Below, piece after piece: positions 1-12,039 of a DNA stretch of 64,000 nucleotides. The position numbers and the translations under genes are program-made. A model generated the notes under the pieces. The model did not search any database, was not told the DNA's origin, and saw only the letters and a program-made list of their open reading frames with translations. Origin of the DNA: Aselliscus stoliczkanus. Taxonomy: Eukaryota; Chordata; Mammalia; Chiroptera; Hipposideridae. Location of the stretch: positions 150,769,434-150,833,433 of the forward strand of contig CM066727.1 in assembly GCA_033961575.1 (NCBI GenBank). Reading direction: 5' to 3'. The number at the start of each line of letters is the position of its first letter. Position 1 is the stretch's first letter.

Positions 1-157
1 CAACTCAGTTGCCCATCGGGTAGAATAATGTGTCCCTGATAAGAGTATACAGAGGTACTTAATGATGGGGAGATATCCCCAATCTAATTCCAATGTCTGC
101 ACTGCAAGGCATTTTAATTTTAATCAATAATCTGTTATCATGGTTTCTTGTAAGATT
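1..157. other. Gene-free flank
   Basis: AT-rich sequence with no open frame, repeat or RNA signature that I recognise. It ends at the left target duplication of the first SINE. Confidence 0.5.
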
Positions 158-170
158 GTAAATATATTCT

Positions 171-610
171 TTTTTTTTAAAGATTTTTATTGGAGAATTG
201 TGGGAGGGGAACAGCATTGGGGAACTGGGGACAGGGAACAGACAATTTGCTGTTCCTTTGTTCTTCAGTCTAGTTGTGGAGGACATTGCTTCACTGGCCC
301 ATGTTGGTATCATCATTGTGCTCTTCCTGGGTGAGGCAGATCAGTCACCGGCCTATGGACAGCCTCTCACAGTGGCTCTTGGCAGCTCCTACTGTCTGCC
401 TGCCACTCACTGTAGCCTATGGCAGCCCACTGCAGCAGGGGCTGCAGCTGTGCTGACCAGGGGGACTCACAGTAGCCCAGCTCCAGGTGGAGCTGTTGTT
501 CACCACCTTAGCTATAGAGGGCAGTGTTACTGGCCCTCATATGTGGGATCCGAACCACTGCCGCTGGCGTCCCGAGCCAGCTCTTAACCAACGCGCCACT
601 CGGCCGGCCC
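171..610 (-). mobile_element. Long tRNA-derived SINE (about 440 bp)
   Basis: The element lies on the minus strand: its head (reverse complement GGGCCGGCCGAGTGGCGCGT) is at 610 and its A-rich tail at about 171-180. It is flanked by the target duplication GTAAATATATTCTT (158-170 and 611-624), which fixes both ends. The first about 90 bases from the head match the short SINEs elsewhere in the window (7454, 11419, 27546); a further about 330 bases of body follow, ending in AATAAAAATCTTT. The pol III A- and B-box region of the head is recognisable. Open frames in either direction here are chance products of the SINE body. Confidence 0.88.
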
Positions 611-624
611 GTAAATATATTCTT

Positions 625-3340
625 AATGTATTTTTATTTACTGCCTACCTATCTTGAGTCTGTTCTCTCTGACATTAAAGTGGGACTTTTACTTAAGAAA
701 CACCTAATTTTATTTTTATAAACTGCAAGTGTTCTTATTTATCTTTAAAATCATTAGCACTCCCCACAACATTGCCTATTCGGTTCTTGAGGGATAATGA
801 AAGGGAGTTGTTCAAAATTCAAGGTAAGTTTTGGGGACACAAAGATTATCTTTGTGTCCCCAAAGATTTTTTCTTTTTGTTTTTCTATTGATGGCTCCAA
901 TATAATTCTTGATGTTATACAGGATTTGCTTGTTTGTTCCTGTTTAAAGTAATTATTTTCCACAAATTTTTAGATGTGCTGCCATCTAAGATAATTTTAA
1001 AAAATACTGAAATGTTCAGAGAGTCTGCCTTAATCTGGTATGTCTCCTTTGTTTTCTACATTCTTTAGAAATTTCAGAGCTTTCCAAAGGAATAATATTT
1101 TCTCAGGGTTAGCCAATTACTTTATATATTAATGAACTTACTTAAAATCTTTACATACAATATTTTTGGGAGGGATATATTACCACTTTCCATTATCTGT
1201 TCTTTTTGTGGTCATAAGATACGCATTGATTTTTATCTTTTCACTTCATACGCTTATGATGAGTGCTAACCTTCACTATGTATAAAATTTGCATTGTGCA
1301 TAACTAAAACATAAAGTATATCTCCTTAGTGTTAAATACACCAAATAATTTGTTTTAAATCTCATACAAAAATAATTACATGGTGTCCTGAATTTGTTAT
1401 TTAAAAATTAGTAATTTGAAGATATCCAGATAAGAACACAAAAAAGCACATAATGTTATCCATCACAAAATATTTGTTACAATGAACAATAATGTTGCAT
1501 GAAATTAGTAAATTGTAGTAGTTTAAAATTTTTCTTCATTTATGTATTTTGTAAAACTTGTGTAGTTGAGTTCCATTCACACACAAAGTTGTACATAATT
1601 GAGATTACTTATATAAAGCATAGATTTATACATTATTAAGGCAAAAATATATTCCTGAAAGAAACTGTCAAAGATGTACTTACTTTTTGGTGAATATGAC
1701 TGGTTTTAGTTAATGTCATTTATAATGGCTTCTTTGACTTGCTTAAGCACAAGTGCTTTGGGATTTTTCAAAAGCCTTTGCCATACTTCTCTGATTTTTA
1801 TGTTTGTAACCAAATATACAAAATAATGATAATAAAAAATAACTCCAAGAGACCCCTACAATGTTAAAAAAGGGCATATATCATCCAATTTTTATATATG
1901 AAGCCAAATTTCTCTGGATCTGGGGTGCCAGGCTATCCTACCTGTGCCACTTAAAGAAGTATTAGCTTAATAATTGAAATAAGCAATAGTTGAAATGAAG
2001 GCTAATGTAATATCTTTTCAAGCTTCTTAGGCATAATGATATGATTTTTTGTGTGCAGAAATAATGTTATTCAGGGTAGCCATAATTTTATCTGCTCCAT
2101 TTACAACGGACTCAGGGGGATTAATTGAATAAACAAAAGGCACCATGGAGATTGGTTCCCAAGGGACAAAACATTAATCAATAGTCTGAATTAGTATACA
2201 ATCTAGGAAAGAATATTTAGGTGATAGTGGCCTCAAATCAGAGCAAAAAAATACATTGAAGAATTTAAATTTTTATAATGATCAACAAGTTCACAAGGAG
2301 AGGAAACTTAATATTAGAGAAACAGACATTAACAGTTTCTAAATGGCAACACCTAAACTGTGCACAAGTGGGGTTTTCTCTAATCTTAGAATATTAAGAA
2401 CTCATTGTGATGTTTTATACTGGGGCTGGTCTCCATTATTTCACACCATCACAGATGTCAGCCTTGTCTTTAAGGTTTCATGTCTTTCCGCTGAATGATG
2501 ATATAGGAAACCTGATCATGACTAGAATCACTACCATGTATTCACTCAATAATTACTTTTTGGATGCTTATTATGTATTGGACTGAAGTTTAGGTTCTGA
2601 GAATACAGAGATGATAAAGACAGATTTTGGGTAATTTTCACTTCTTACAGAAAAGTGTGGGAGTTCTACATTACTTTTGAAATCACAGATTCCCTTTCTC
2701 ATATGTAATACAAGCAGTATTCTCTCACTGCTTGGATCTGAAAAGACACCTGTAATATCCCACTTACATTCATCATTTGAGAGCTATATTTAGTTTTTAT
2801 TTAATTCATGAGTTCCATAAAACTTTTTGTTCTATAAAATAGTGTAAGTCAAATAGAAATTGTGATTATTTAATGATCTTAAAATGTTAGATACTCTCTG
2901 AAGAAAGATTTTAAGATTATGTGTACTGTTTGAGAGAGAGTAATGCAATGTATATGATTAAGCAATACAGAGTACTTCTGAAGAAAGACACCATTAAAGC
3001 ATAACAGCTGTTTAAACTCGAAGTATATTATTTTATTAACTATCAAAATCAAGAACTTGAATAATGTGACATAAACATGTTCATGTTGAATTATAAACAT
3101 CATCACAATAGTGTTTATATGATGTTTACCTGTAGTCCATAATATTATTTAAAATTATACATTGTGGAGAACCTGTTATGAAATAAAGATACATGGAAAA
3201 TTGCTTTAATATATGACCTCATCTTAACTTGGTTACATCTGCAAAGACTCTATTTCCAAATAAGGTCAGATCTACAGATTCTAGGTAGACATGAATTTTT
3301 GAATGGCATTATATGCACCAGTATAGTACCCCAAGCAAAA
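625..3340. other. Intergenic, no gene seen
   Basis: About 2.7 kb without a convincing gene. It holds the palindrome at 830-864, a short minus-strand open stretch around 1704-1852 that I cannot assign, and a segment at about 2535-2640 that resembles old L2 or MIR-type sequence. The rest is AT-rich and unrecognised. Confidence 0.5.
830..864. repeat. 35-bp near-perfect palindrome
   Basis: The left arm TTTGGGGACACAAAGAT is followed by a single T and then by its exact reverse complement. The arms are 17 bp. Such a sequence can extrude as a hairpin in DNA or fold in RNA. There is no flanking target duplication that I can see, so I do not call it a transposon. Confidence 0.85.
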
Positions 3341-3342
3341 AC

Positions 3343-3540
3343 TTCTTTTTAAATTAAATTTATTAGGGGTAACATTGGTTAATAGCAAAGTTTCAGGTGC
3401 ACAATCTTATAACACATCATTGTATTGTGTGCTCACAACCTAGTCTAGTCTCATTCCGTCACCATCTATTTGACAAATACTCCTAGTAGCAATTTTAAAC
3501 AATACATACATCTCCATTGAGCATAGCAATTTTTGTGCTT
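3343..3540 (-). mobile_element. L1 3' end fragment
   Basis: Reads as the reverse complement of an L1 3' UTR. The same motif set (TTATTGGGGTGACATTGGTT-like, then a 'TTTCAGGTGTACA' stretch and 'ACACATCAT') appears in copies at 3689, 10925, 11575 and 24954. It is diverged and truncated. Confidence 0.75.
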
Positions 3541-3688
3541 TCAAAGTTTTTATAGAATCTGCTGTTATTTCAATATTTACAATAATGGATTTTAGGAACA
3601 TGCATAAAGATTGACAGACTATAAATAATTATGTCTGTTAAGTTGATAATGACTAAATAAATACATAATTTAATCTTATACATATTTA

Positions 3689-4155
3689 ATTTTTTATTAA
3701 ACTTATTGGGGTGACATTAGTTAGTAAAATTATATAGGTTTCAAGTGTACAATTCTATAATACATCATCTATATATTACATTGTGTGTTCACCACCCAGA
3801 GTCAGTTCTCCTTCCATCACCATATATTTGACCCCTTTTACCCTCTTCTATGAACCCTCTCCTCCCTTACCCTCTGGTAAAAACTACACTGTTGTCTGTG
3901 TCTATGATTTTTGTTTGTGTTGTTTTTTTGTTCCTTTCAGTTCTATATCCCACATATGAGTGAAAATAATATGGTTCTCAATTTTTTCTGTCTGAGTTTT
4001 TTTGCTTAGCATGATAATCTCAAGATCCATCCATGTTGTAGCAAATGGTAGTATTTCATCTTTTCTTATGGCTGAGTAATATTCCATTATATACATGTAC
4101 CACACCTTCTTTATCCAATCGTTTACTGAAGGACACTTAATCTTTCAATACACCA
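3689..4155 (-). mobile_element. L1 3' end, 5'-truncated
   Basis: Minus-strand L1 that contains the 3' UTR (3689-3895) and the last part of ORF2 (about 3900-4110). The ORF2 C-terminal peptide 'MEYYSAIRKDEI' is readable. It is truncated at about 4155 on its 5' side. Confidence 0.85.
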
Positions 4156-4717
4156 TCTAAAAATAAATTCATTAATAATTGAAGATTGTTTTAAAGCTTA
4201 TGATATGTCATATCAGTTTACTAATATGGTATGATATGTAATATCAGTTTATTAATGATAAGACCCATATGTTAATATTTTAGCTTCAGTTTACTGTGAA
4301 ATTTACACCTGAGACCATATTTTTTCCCTGATGATTGAATGGTACTATTTATCAGTTAGTTACCCAGTATTCACAGTAAAAAAGTTAAATATATGACTAT
4401 TTAGTATTTGCCCTCATTTTACAAAATTAAGAAATAAAAATAAAAGCTAATAAAATAGATTTCTGTAAAACTAAAAAGAAATAAATGAGACTGAAAAATA
4501 TGAGTAAATTTATGTACAGTATATTAATAAACTCCTTTGTGCTTTTTAGTTTTATCTTCTATAGTAAATAAAGCAACACCCCTAAGCACATCCTAAGGAC
4601 TTCTCCCCCAATCACACATAATGTCTTATAAAATATTTTCCCAAGTTTGGCAACCTACAGTGATCTTGCTGCAGAAATTATTATTGTGTTTTTGAGATTG
4701 TCATTATCTGTTTCATT
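4156..4717. other. Intergenic, nothing recognised
   Basis: AT-rich sequence with no supported feature. Confidence 0.5.
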
Positions 4718-4732
4718 TCTTCTGCTTTTATT

Positions 4733-5178
4733 TGTTTATTTTATTTTTAATTTTTCTAAAAGATTTTATTGCGGAATTGGGGGAGGGGATCAGCAATAGG
4801 GAACTGGGGACGGGGAACAGACAAGTTGCTGTCCTTTTGTTCTTCAGTCTAGTTGTGGAGGACATTGCTTCACTGGCCCATCATTGCGCTCCTCCTGGCT
4901 GCTCACCGCGGCTCTTGGCAGCTCACACCAGCTGCAGGCTGCTCACACTGGCTGCCGGCCACTCACTGTAGCCTATGGCAGCCCATTGCAGCAGGGGCTG
5001 CAGCAACGCCATTGCTGCAGGCGACTCACAGCAGCACAGTTCCAGATGGAGCTGTTGTTCACGTCTTAGCTGTGAGGGCAGTGTCACTGGCCCTCATATG
5101 TGGATCCGAACTGGGGCCCTGACATTCAGAGCCAGCGTCCCAAGCCAGCTGTTAACCAAAGCGCCACTCAGCCGACCC
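4733..5178 (-). mobile_element. Long tRNA-derived SINE
   Basis: Same 440-bp family and orientation as the copy at 171-610. It is flanked by an imperfect target duplication TCTTCTGCTTTTATT / TCTTCTGCCTTTATT (4718-4732 and 5179-5193). The head at the 5178 side is diverged (GCCGACCC instead of GCCGGCCC). Confidence 0.87.
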
Positions 5179-5193
5179 TCTTCTGCCTTTATT

Positions 5194-6881
5194 AATTGGC
5201 ATTCCTCTGTAAGAGTCAACCCTTTTCTACTTTTAATTAATCATTCATTCATAACAATATGCACTAATGAATATTAATTTTACTCTTGGGTTATATTCAA
5301 TACTATATTTTTTATTTTGTTTTTCAAATTTTCCAGCTTTGGCTATTGGCTACCCTTTCAGGTAACTTCCCTTTGGAAATTGACCATGAGATTCACTGCA
5401 TGTGTGTAGTGAAATAGTAAGGTCTTTCGTAAAAGTGTAACAGGATACTTCCTGCTTCACAGAAGGCGCTCCTTTTCTGGAAAACTGATTTTAATCTGGT
5501 ATGAAAGTTTGTGATTCATCATGATAATTCAAGTCGGCTTCCATTAATAGGATTTATTATCATTATTATTAGTAGTAGCATTGTTGTTATTGCTATTATT
5601 ATTGAATAAGAATTACCTTAGTAGGCTGCCCAAGACTTTCATGCTTAATCTCCTATAACAAAGATACATCTCTGTGGATTATCATTTTTATTAGCATCTA
5701 GACATGCTTCTGGAAGTTGTACAATAATTTGGTTTTATCATTCCAAGACTTAAGGGAGACATTAGCAGGGATGCTTAAGGGATGCTTCAATAGCAGCATC
5801 TCCCATTTCCATCATCAACCCCACTTCCTCTTTTCCTCAGTAAAAAGAAAAGAAAACATGCTGAATACATTCCATCCTATCTATCTCATCAATCTATTGA
5901 TTTAAAATTGTGCTTTATATTAAGTGGTATGTGAACATTTTGTGTTATAGGTTAATTTTGAATCGTTGGTTTATTAATCACCTGAGAATCCAGTGGATGG
6001 TCTCGCATCTACTCAAGATGGCAGAGAGAATCCAGAATTTTTTATAGATGCACTCAATTTGATAAATTCAGAACAATATAAAATTATGTTTCTTATTCCC
6101 TGAACATGTGCTATGAGAATCCATTCAAATATAAATTCTCATATTTGTTAAAATAAGTTAGCAAAAATTTGTAAAACTGTTAATATGTAAGCCTTTTCCT
6201 TCTGAGTTAGTACATGGTTACCATCTCCTGGATAATGCCAAACTCTGATACATGCTATAGGTCTGAAAATAATCTAGGAGTGGTGAATGCACACATAAGG
6301 AGAAATTTAAAGGTAACTAAATCCTTCATGTGAGGCAATTACAGAGTTTCTAAACAATGCATGGACAGCTTCATGAAACAGAGGAGATGGATCCTTCTGT
6401 TGGCAAAAGAGTCTAGGCTGTGCTTTCAAATTCTGAGTCATCTGAATCCACTGAGATACCTTCATTCCAATTCTCAATCCTCACTCTTTCCCAATCAACA
6501 TCCTAACATTTATTCACATAAGACATGTGCAGAGATTGTGAATTAAATTGACTTCATAATTAAGGAACCTGTAGGATTAGGTTTCATATTGGCTAAATCA
6601 TCTCATCAGTTATAAGATAACTGAAATATTAAAGTTACATTTTCTTTCTTTAAGCTCTCTAATGCCGGTGGAAGCAGCCAGCCTACTGCATAAGCCTTGT
6701 ATTTATTATTCAAGTCTATTCAATCTTGCTTTTAGTAGGCATTTAATGCTAGGTGAGCTCTGCCTTGATAATGCAGGCTAGCAGTATTTAATTGCCTAAT
6801 GGAATCTTTGCTGACTTCAGACCAAGCCAGTTAATGTATTGGTCCCAGATTCTTATTGCTTTCAGAGTCTGTTACCTGAAT

Positions 6882-6885
<4 letters not shown>
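5194..6885. other. Intergenic, nothing recognised
   Basis: No gene is supported. A short ATT/GTT-rich simple-sequence patch lies at about 5560-5605. Confidence 0.5.

Positions 6886-6948
<63 letters not shown>
6886..6948. repeat. (AT)n microsatellite
   Basis: An uninterrupted run of about 30 AT dinucleotides. The open frame that crosses it is an artefact of the repeat. Confidence 0.95.
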
Positions 6949-6949
<1 letters not shown>

Positions 6950-7453
6950 CTCAAGTATATTTGCAGAGAACCCAATTCACCATAGCAAGTTAAACGTAAA
7001 TCTATTTAATATAGAGTACTTAATGGCTTGAAGAATTATCAACAGAACTGAAGACAGTAGGATGAGCTTCCTGGAATGATATCAAAGCCACTGTACAAAA
7101 CTGAGTTTCCATTTTTGTGAGAAAAGAAATCTAGTACTATTGTTAGTACCCATCCTCAGGAATCTACTACTATTGCTACAAGGTTTAAGGTCATCAGAAT
7201 CAGATTTAATCTACACCAGCAATATTGATACTTAATGATAACTAAGTTTAAAGTTTGTATCTTTTATGAGTGTATCTGATTGGCAGGACTAAAACCACAT
7301 TAGAACCCTATCTTCAAGGACAACTGAAAATACAGTCTCTGCATGTAGATAGACATATTTGAAGGAATTTGGGAGATGAAAAATGAATACAGTAATGATA
7401 TCTAAAAGAAAGTCTAAATTATTCACATCAATAAATTAAGTAAAAATTATTTG

Positions 7454-7557
7454 TTTGTTTTTTTGAGGGCAGTGTCACTGGCCCTCATATGTGGGACCAA
7501 ACCTGGGCCGCTGGCTTCCCAAGCCAGCGCTTAACCACTGCGCCACGCGGCCGGCCC
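7454..7557 (-). mobile_element. Short tRNA-derived SINE (about 100 bp)
   Basis: Minus-strand copy with its head at 7557 and an oligo(A) tail at about 7454-7466. A perfect 16-bp target duplication TTAAGTAAAAATTATT flanks it (7436-7451 and 7558-7573), so it is a relatively young insertion. This form contains only the tRNA-like head plus about 30 bases, not the long body of the 440-bp form. Confidence 0.92.
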
Positions 7558-7749
7558 TTAAGTAAAAATTATTGTAATCCCCAATTTACTGATTAGGGGG
7601 TACCATACCATGTAATGTACTATACAAGGACAGTTGTCCTACTGACACTATTGTGATGCATAAAGCTTAATTATTTTGAGAAAATTGTATGCAGATGACT
7701 GCATGCCATTACATTAAAACTGGCATTGTTGAAGATTGAAGAAGTAAGA

Positions 7750-7935
7750 GTTATAATTTATTAAGAACTTGGGAAGTATAAGGCATGTTTGTAAGCACTT
7801 TTTAAGCTTTGTATATACAAGCATTCACAAATATCCTCTGAGGAAATTACTATTATTCTCCCTAATTTTTGTGTTAGGGAACTGACTCATTGAGAGTTTA
7901 GCTAATTTGCCCAAGGTCAAGCAAATGAATCTGTG
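7750..7935 (+). repeat. MIR-like old SINE fragment
   Basis: Contains the MIR-type order: CTCTGAGGAAATTACTATTA, then 'AGGGAACTGA', then 'TTTGCCCAAGGTCAAGCAA'. This resembles the conserved MIR core and 3' part. It is ancient and diverged. Confidence 0.6.
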
Positions 7936-8820
7936 CTTCTGGAGATTATATAGAGTGAATGAGGGAGTAAATGAGCTGCTATTCAGACTTGAAGAAATCC
8001 AGCTCAAGGAAGCCCTCATGTCTGAGAAGCAATGCCAACAGAACTTCCCTAAATTAATAATGTTACTGAGTATCATTGTGATATTTCATTATTGCCTATA
8101 TGAAAACATCTAAAGTTAAGGAAACATTAAAAGTGTGATACCCATGGGACTCAATCACAGGAGTGGATCTGGTGCCTTAATAATTAAAAGATAAGGTTTT
8201 GCCTTAAATATGTCCACAGTAGAGCTCTTGGAAGGTAGACTTAAAAAGTGAAAAAAAATTTAAAAAGTAAGGTTTCATCTGTTGAATAAGGAGTTTAAGA
8301 GGTGGTTAGTATTGTTGAAGGGTTATAGCAATTTCTATTTATGGTTCTGAAAAACAAGAAGTCCTAGAAAATTGAGACATTGAAATGAGTTCAAACAAGA
8401 TGTCAGAGCAGAACAATGAAACTTTCAAGGCAAGAGATATCAATAGTTTAGATAAAAAATAGGCATTTAGAGACTTCCATTTATTTGTTGATTAATGTAA
8501 CAGATATTTTAATGAACACTACATTACAATAAGCCTTTTGGTAGGCAATAATAAACAAACTGTCCCCTTTGCTTGGGAAATGCTCACAGTCCATTAATAT
8601 AGTCAAGAAAAATAAAATTCTAGTATATTGTGAAATTTCTATCATATTTATAAGCATACCGTACCATTCCCAGAGGCTCATGTGATCCTATGACTGTAAA
8701 ATAGAACAATGCAGGTCCAATTATTTATATGGAGCAAAAATGGAAACTTGAGCTTGAGAACTTCAGCACATGGTGATCTAACACCAGAAGTAGATGTAGG
8801 GCATAGTGAACGCCAAAGAG
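7936..8820. other. Intergenic, possible L2-like trace
   Basis: No gene is supported. About 8478-8600 has a weak resemblance to old L2-type sequence. Confidence 0.4.
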
Positions 8821-8824
8821 CTTT

Positions 8825-9080
8825 GACTACATAACACGAAAGTTTATAATATTACATGTCAACTATAATTGAAAAAAAAAGTTACAGAGAGGTAAAGTAC
8901 AGCATAGGGAATATAGTCAATAATTTTGTAATAACTATGTACAGTGTTCAATGGGTACTAGACTTATTAGGGTTATCACTTTGTGAAGTATACAAATGTC
9001 TAATCACAGTGTTGTTTTGTATAGCTAAAACTAATATAATATTGTATGTCAACAGAATTAAAAAATAATTTTTAAAAGAA
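8825..9080 (+). mobile_element. L1 3' UTR fragment
   Basis: Carries the L1 3' UTR order seen also at 26865 and 63130: 'GGAATATAGTCAATAAT', 'AACTATGTACAGTG', 'GGGTACTAGACTTATTAGGG', 'ATGTCTAATCACAGTGTTGT', then an A-rich tail. Plus orientation. Confidence 0.8.
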
Positions 9081-10924
9081 AAACAAACAAAAAATAGAAA
9101 ACGCAGGTTGATGGAGAATGACTAATATCTATAAGTGAGATAGTGAATTACCAACCATAGCATATTCTATTGCTATGGCTGAGGTTAGTGGTATTGGATA
9201 AGTCAGTGCTCAATCCAAAAATGACAGAAAGTTTTGCCCATTAGAGACTAAACTATCATGCAGGTATATATTATATCTGAGATAATCAATAGAAGAGTTG
9301 GGAGATTCTGAGTTTCTGTGGCTAAAGTGATTTTATGTATTTAACTCCCAAGGAGTAATTATCTTCTGAATGTTTAATTTTCCAGGATATGTTATTATGG
9401 AGAGAAATCCTCATAAGCCAAGCCTGGCATTTTGGACTGGTTCATTTAGTACTTTAGTGAAAGAATAAATTCTCTAAATTATTATTTAAATTTATTCCAA
9501 AATTCTAAGATTTCTTTTTCTGTGTTTATTTTGCAAGGTTTCTCCTGTCCCCTGGGAATTGGTACAATGGTTTATTTGGGGTGAGGGGGGACATAACCCT
9601 GATTTGAATCAATGTTCTAATGTATATTGGCTATGTATCAATTATTTGTTTCCTATGAATTTCTGTGTCTCATTCTTTAAAGGTGGAGAAAACATATCCA
9701 CTTAAAGGGACTGTTAAAAATTTTAGAAGGATAGGTAAAACATTTAACATAGTTTAAAACAATATTCACATGAAGAAAGTGGGCATTGGTTTTATAAAAG
9801 TATTTTTTCTTTGTATAGTAAATGGAATCAATAAAATTAACTCTTTCTTGGGAAGAAAGTAATTATGACTTTTTGCTTTCTGTTTATTTCCACATGATTC
9901 ATCATACACTTCTCTAACATTTACAACTGTTATTTGCAATTATGGTTCTCCTTGCCAAGAATATCCACTTAATTATATTTATTATTATATTTTAACTTGG
10001 AATTCTTACTGGATTACTGCAAATGTTGTGAGCAACCCCACTTTTTATATTGATATAGCACTTGGTATGCCTTTATAAAAGATTAATTCATAAATGTCTA
10101 CCTTTTTATCTCTTGCCTGAAATCCTATAAGGTGCAGATGGTATTTCTATTAAGCCAAATGGTTAGCACATGCCTGGAACCTAGTTGCTTTGAAAACACT
10201 TTTAGAAATAATGTCTGAATGAATTTGCATAATCATATAAGAATTAGGAATAAATTATATTTGCAAGATTCTTATTCCACTTATAGGAAGCTGTTAATAT
10301 CCACATATAGATATTAAGAAAAAATATTGTATGATAAATCACTTATTTTATTACTTACAAGATATTATCTCAGAGTATTTAATATACTATTTAATATACT
10401 ATTATTATTAGTTCTTCTTTCTGTTATGTGCATGAACTTAATTTGAGAAATATATATCAGTATTTCCTGGGTATAAAATGATAAATGCTTGAAATAGTTT
10501 GACGTTTCCTAGAAACCTTGACTGTGGTCATTGATATAAATTCTTTCAAATAGACCTGAAAGAATAGTAGATATGAAGCAGTACACATGCCAAACCGAGT
10601 AGATGATCAATCCATGATTCACAATACAGGTTAGGGCTAGAGGGAGCCCTACTGGAGAGAATTTTGATGATCATCATAATTTTATTTCCAGTAACCCGTT
10701 TTACTCAAGAATTAATGTGATTTTTAAAAATAACACACAAAATAATACCCAAGAAAGAAAATAAAAGCAAAAACTAAGATGACAGCTAAAATAGACGAGG
10801 TTCATTAGATACTTGTGACTTTAGGGTTCAAGTGAACAAATATTTAACAATTATTGTGAAACTGACCATAATTCTGTTAGGAGAAGAGGCAGGAAAGCTG
10901 GTATCGTCTTTTACTTTTCAGATT
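9081..10924. other. Intergenic, nothing recognised
   Basis: About 1.8 kb of AT-rich sequence with no supported gene or repeat. Confidence 0.5.
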
Positions 10925-11296
10925 GTTTTTAGTTATTAAATTTATTGGGGTGACATTGGTCAGTAAAATTATATAGGTTTCAAGTGTACATTTCTATAAT
11001 ACATCATCTCTATATTGTGTTGTGTTTTAACCACCCCGAGTCAGTTCTCCTTCCAACAAAGAGGCCACCAACCAAATGGGAGCAGATATTTACAAACATT
11101 GCCTCCTATAAGGGGCTAATATCCAAAATATATAAAGAACTTGCACAACTCAACAACAAAAAACAAACAATCCAATTTAAAAATGGGCAGAGGACCTGAA
11201 CAGCCACTTCTCCCAAGAAAACATACCAACAGCCAACAGGTATATATGAAAGATGCTCAATTTCACTAACTATTAGGGAAATACAAATCAAAAGCA
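10925..11296 (-). mobile_element. 5'-inverted L1 3' end
   Basis: The first part (10925-11055) is an L1 3' UTR on the minus strand. At about 11056 the sequence switches to plus-strand L1 ORF2 ('GGGGCTAATATCCAAAATAT', 'AAATGGGCAGAGGACCTGAA'). This head-to-head arrangement is the usual product of twin priming during L1 insertion. I found no clear target duplication. Confidence 0.75.
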
Positions 11297-11391
11297 CTTG
11301 CTATTGGTTTATCATTATTCCTTAGAACTTTCATGGAACAGAGAAAGGAAATCCATTTAAAAAACTTAATAGTCTCACATTGCCATTTCTT
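11297..11391. repeat. Unassigned repeated segment, copy A (part 1)
   Basis: Matches 52051-52140 in the same orientation at roughly 85-90% by eye ('CTTGCTATTGGTTTA', 'TTTCATGGAACA', 'AATAGTCTCACATTG'). It does not look like L1 or the SINEs here. Confidence 0.75.
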
Positions 11392-11418
11392 TTTTTTTTT
11401 AAATTAAAGGTTATTGGG

Positions 11419-11556
11419 CCGGCCGAGTGGCGTGGTGGTTAAGCGCTGGGTTGGGAAGCCAACAGCCCCGGTTCGGGTCCCACATCTGAGGGCCAGTGAC
11501 ACTGCTCTCAAAACAAAACAAACAAAACAAAACAAAACAAAAAAACAAAAAAAATT
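11419..11556 (+). mobile_element. Short tRNA-derived SINE
   Basis: Plus-strand copy that starts GGCCGGCCGAGTGGCGTGG and contains the B-box-like GGTTCGGGTCC. The tail is AAAACAAAAC-rich. It is flanked by a perfect 18-bp target duplication (11401-11418 and 11557-11574) that lies in L1 sequence. Confidence 0.92.
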
Positions 11557-11680
11557 AAATTAAAGGTTATTGGGGTGACAATTGTTAGCAATGTTACATA
11601 GATTTCAGGTGTACAACTCTGTAATGCATCATCTATATATCACATTGTGTGTTCACCACCCAGAGTCAGTTCTTTTTGTA
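11557..11680 (-). mobile_element. L1 3' end fragment
   Basis: Reverse complement of the L1 3' UTR ('TATTGGGGTGACA', 'TTTCAGGTGTACA', 'CACCACCCAGAGTCAGTTCT'). The SINE at 11419-11556 is inserted at its 3' terminus. Confidence 0.82.
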
Positions 11681-11704
11681 TATGTTGATAGTTACAGTGA
11701 GTTA

Positions 11705-12030
11705 CAGTGATTTTTTATTTTTAAAAATATTAACACTATGTTTATATGCAGACACAAGTTTAGAATTGTTATATCTTCTAGGCAAAATTTTTTTATCATT
11801 ATGAAAAACCACTAAGTACTTTTTATCTGAAGTATACTTTTTTTCAGTAACATCAACATTGACTGATAATGACATAGTTATACCAGAATTTAAAAAAAAA
11901 TTGTTCACATGGCATTTATTTTATATATCAATCATTCATTCTTGAGTGGATGCTAGAATATTGTGCAGAACATCTGTAACCAGGTACATATTTTTATTTC
12001 TTCATCAACTATTAAGTGTTCCCAGTAAGG
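11705..12030. repeat. Unassigned repeated segment, copy A (part 2)
   Basis: Aligns as the reverse complement of 56035-56335 over about 300 bases (shared words include 'AATATTAACACTATG', 'ATTGACTGATAATGAC', 'CATTCATTCTTGAGTGGATG', 'ATCAACTATTAAGTG' or one-base variants). A more diverged direct copy lies at about 52175-52265. Confidence 0.75.
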
Positions 12031-12039
12031 CCATATTAT

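Noticed and set aside
198..587. 129-codon plus-strand open frame
   Set aside because: It lies wholly in a minus-strand SINE with target duplications; the same pseudo-peptides recur in the SINE at 4733.
6792..7031. Open frame with a long Tyr-Ile repeat
   Set aside because: Created by the (AT)n microsatellite.
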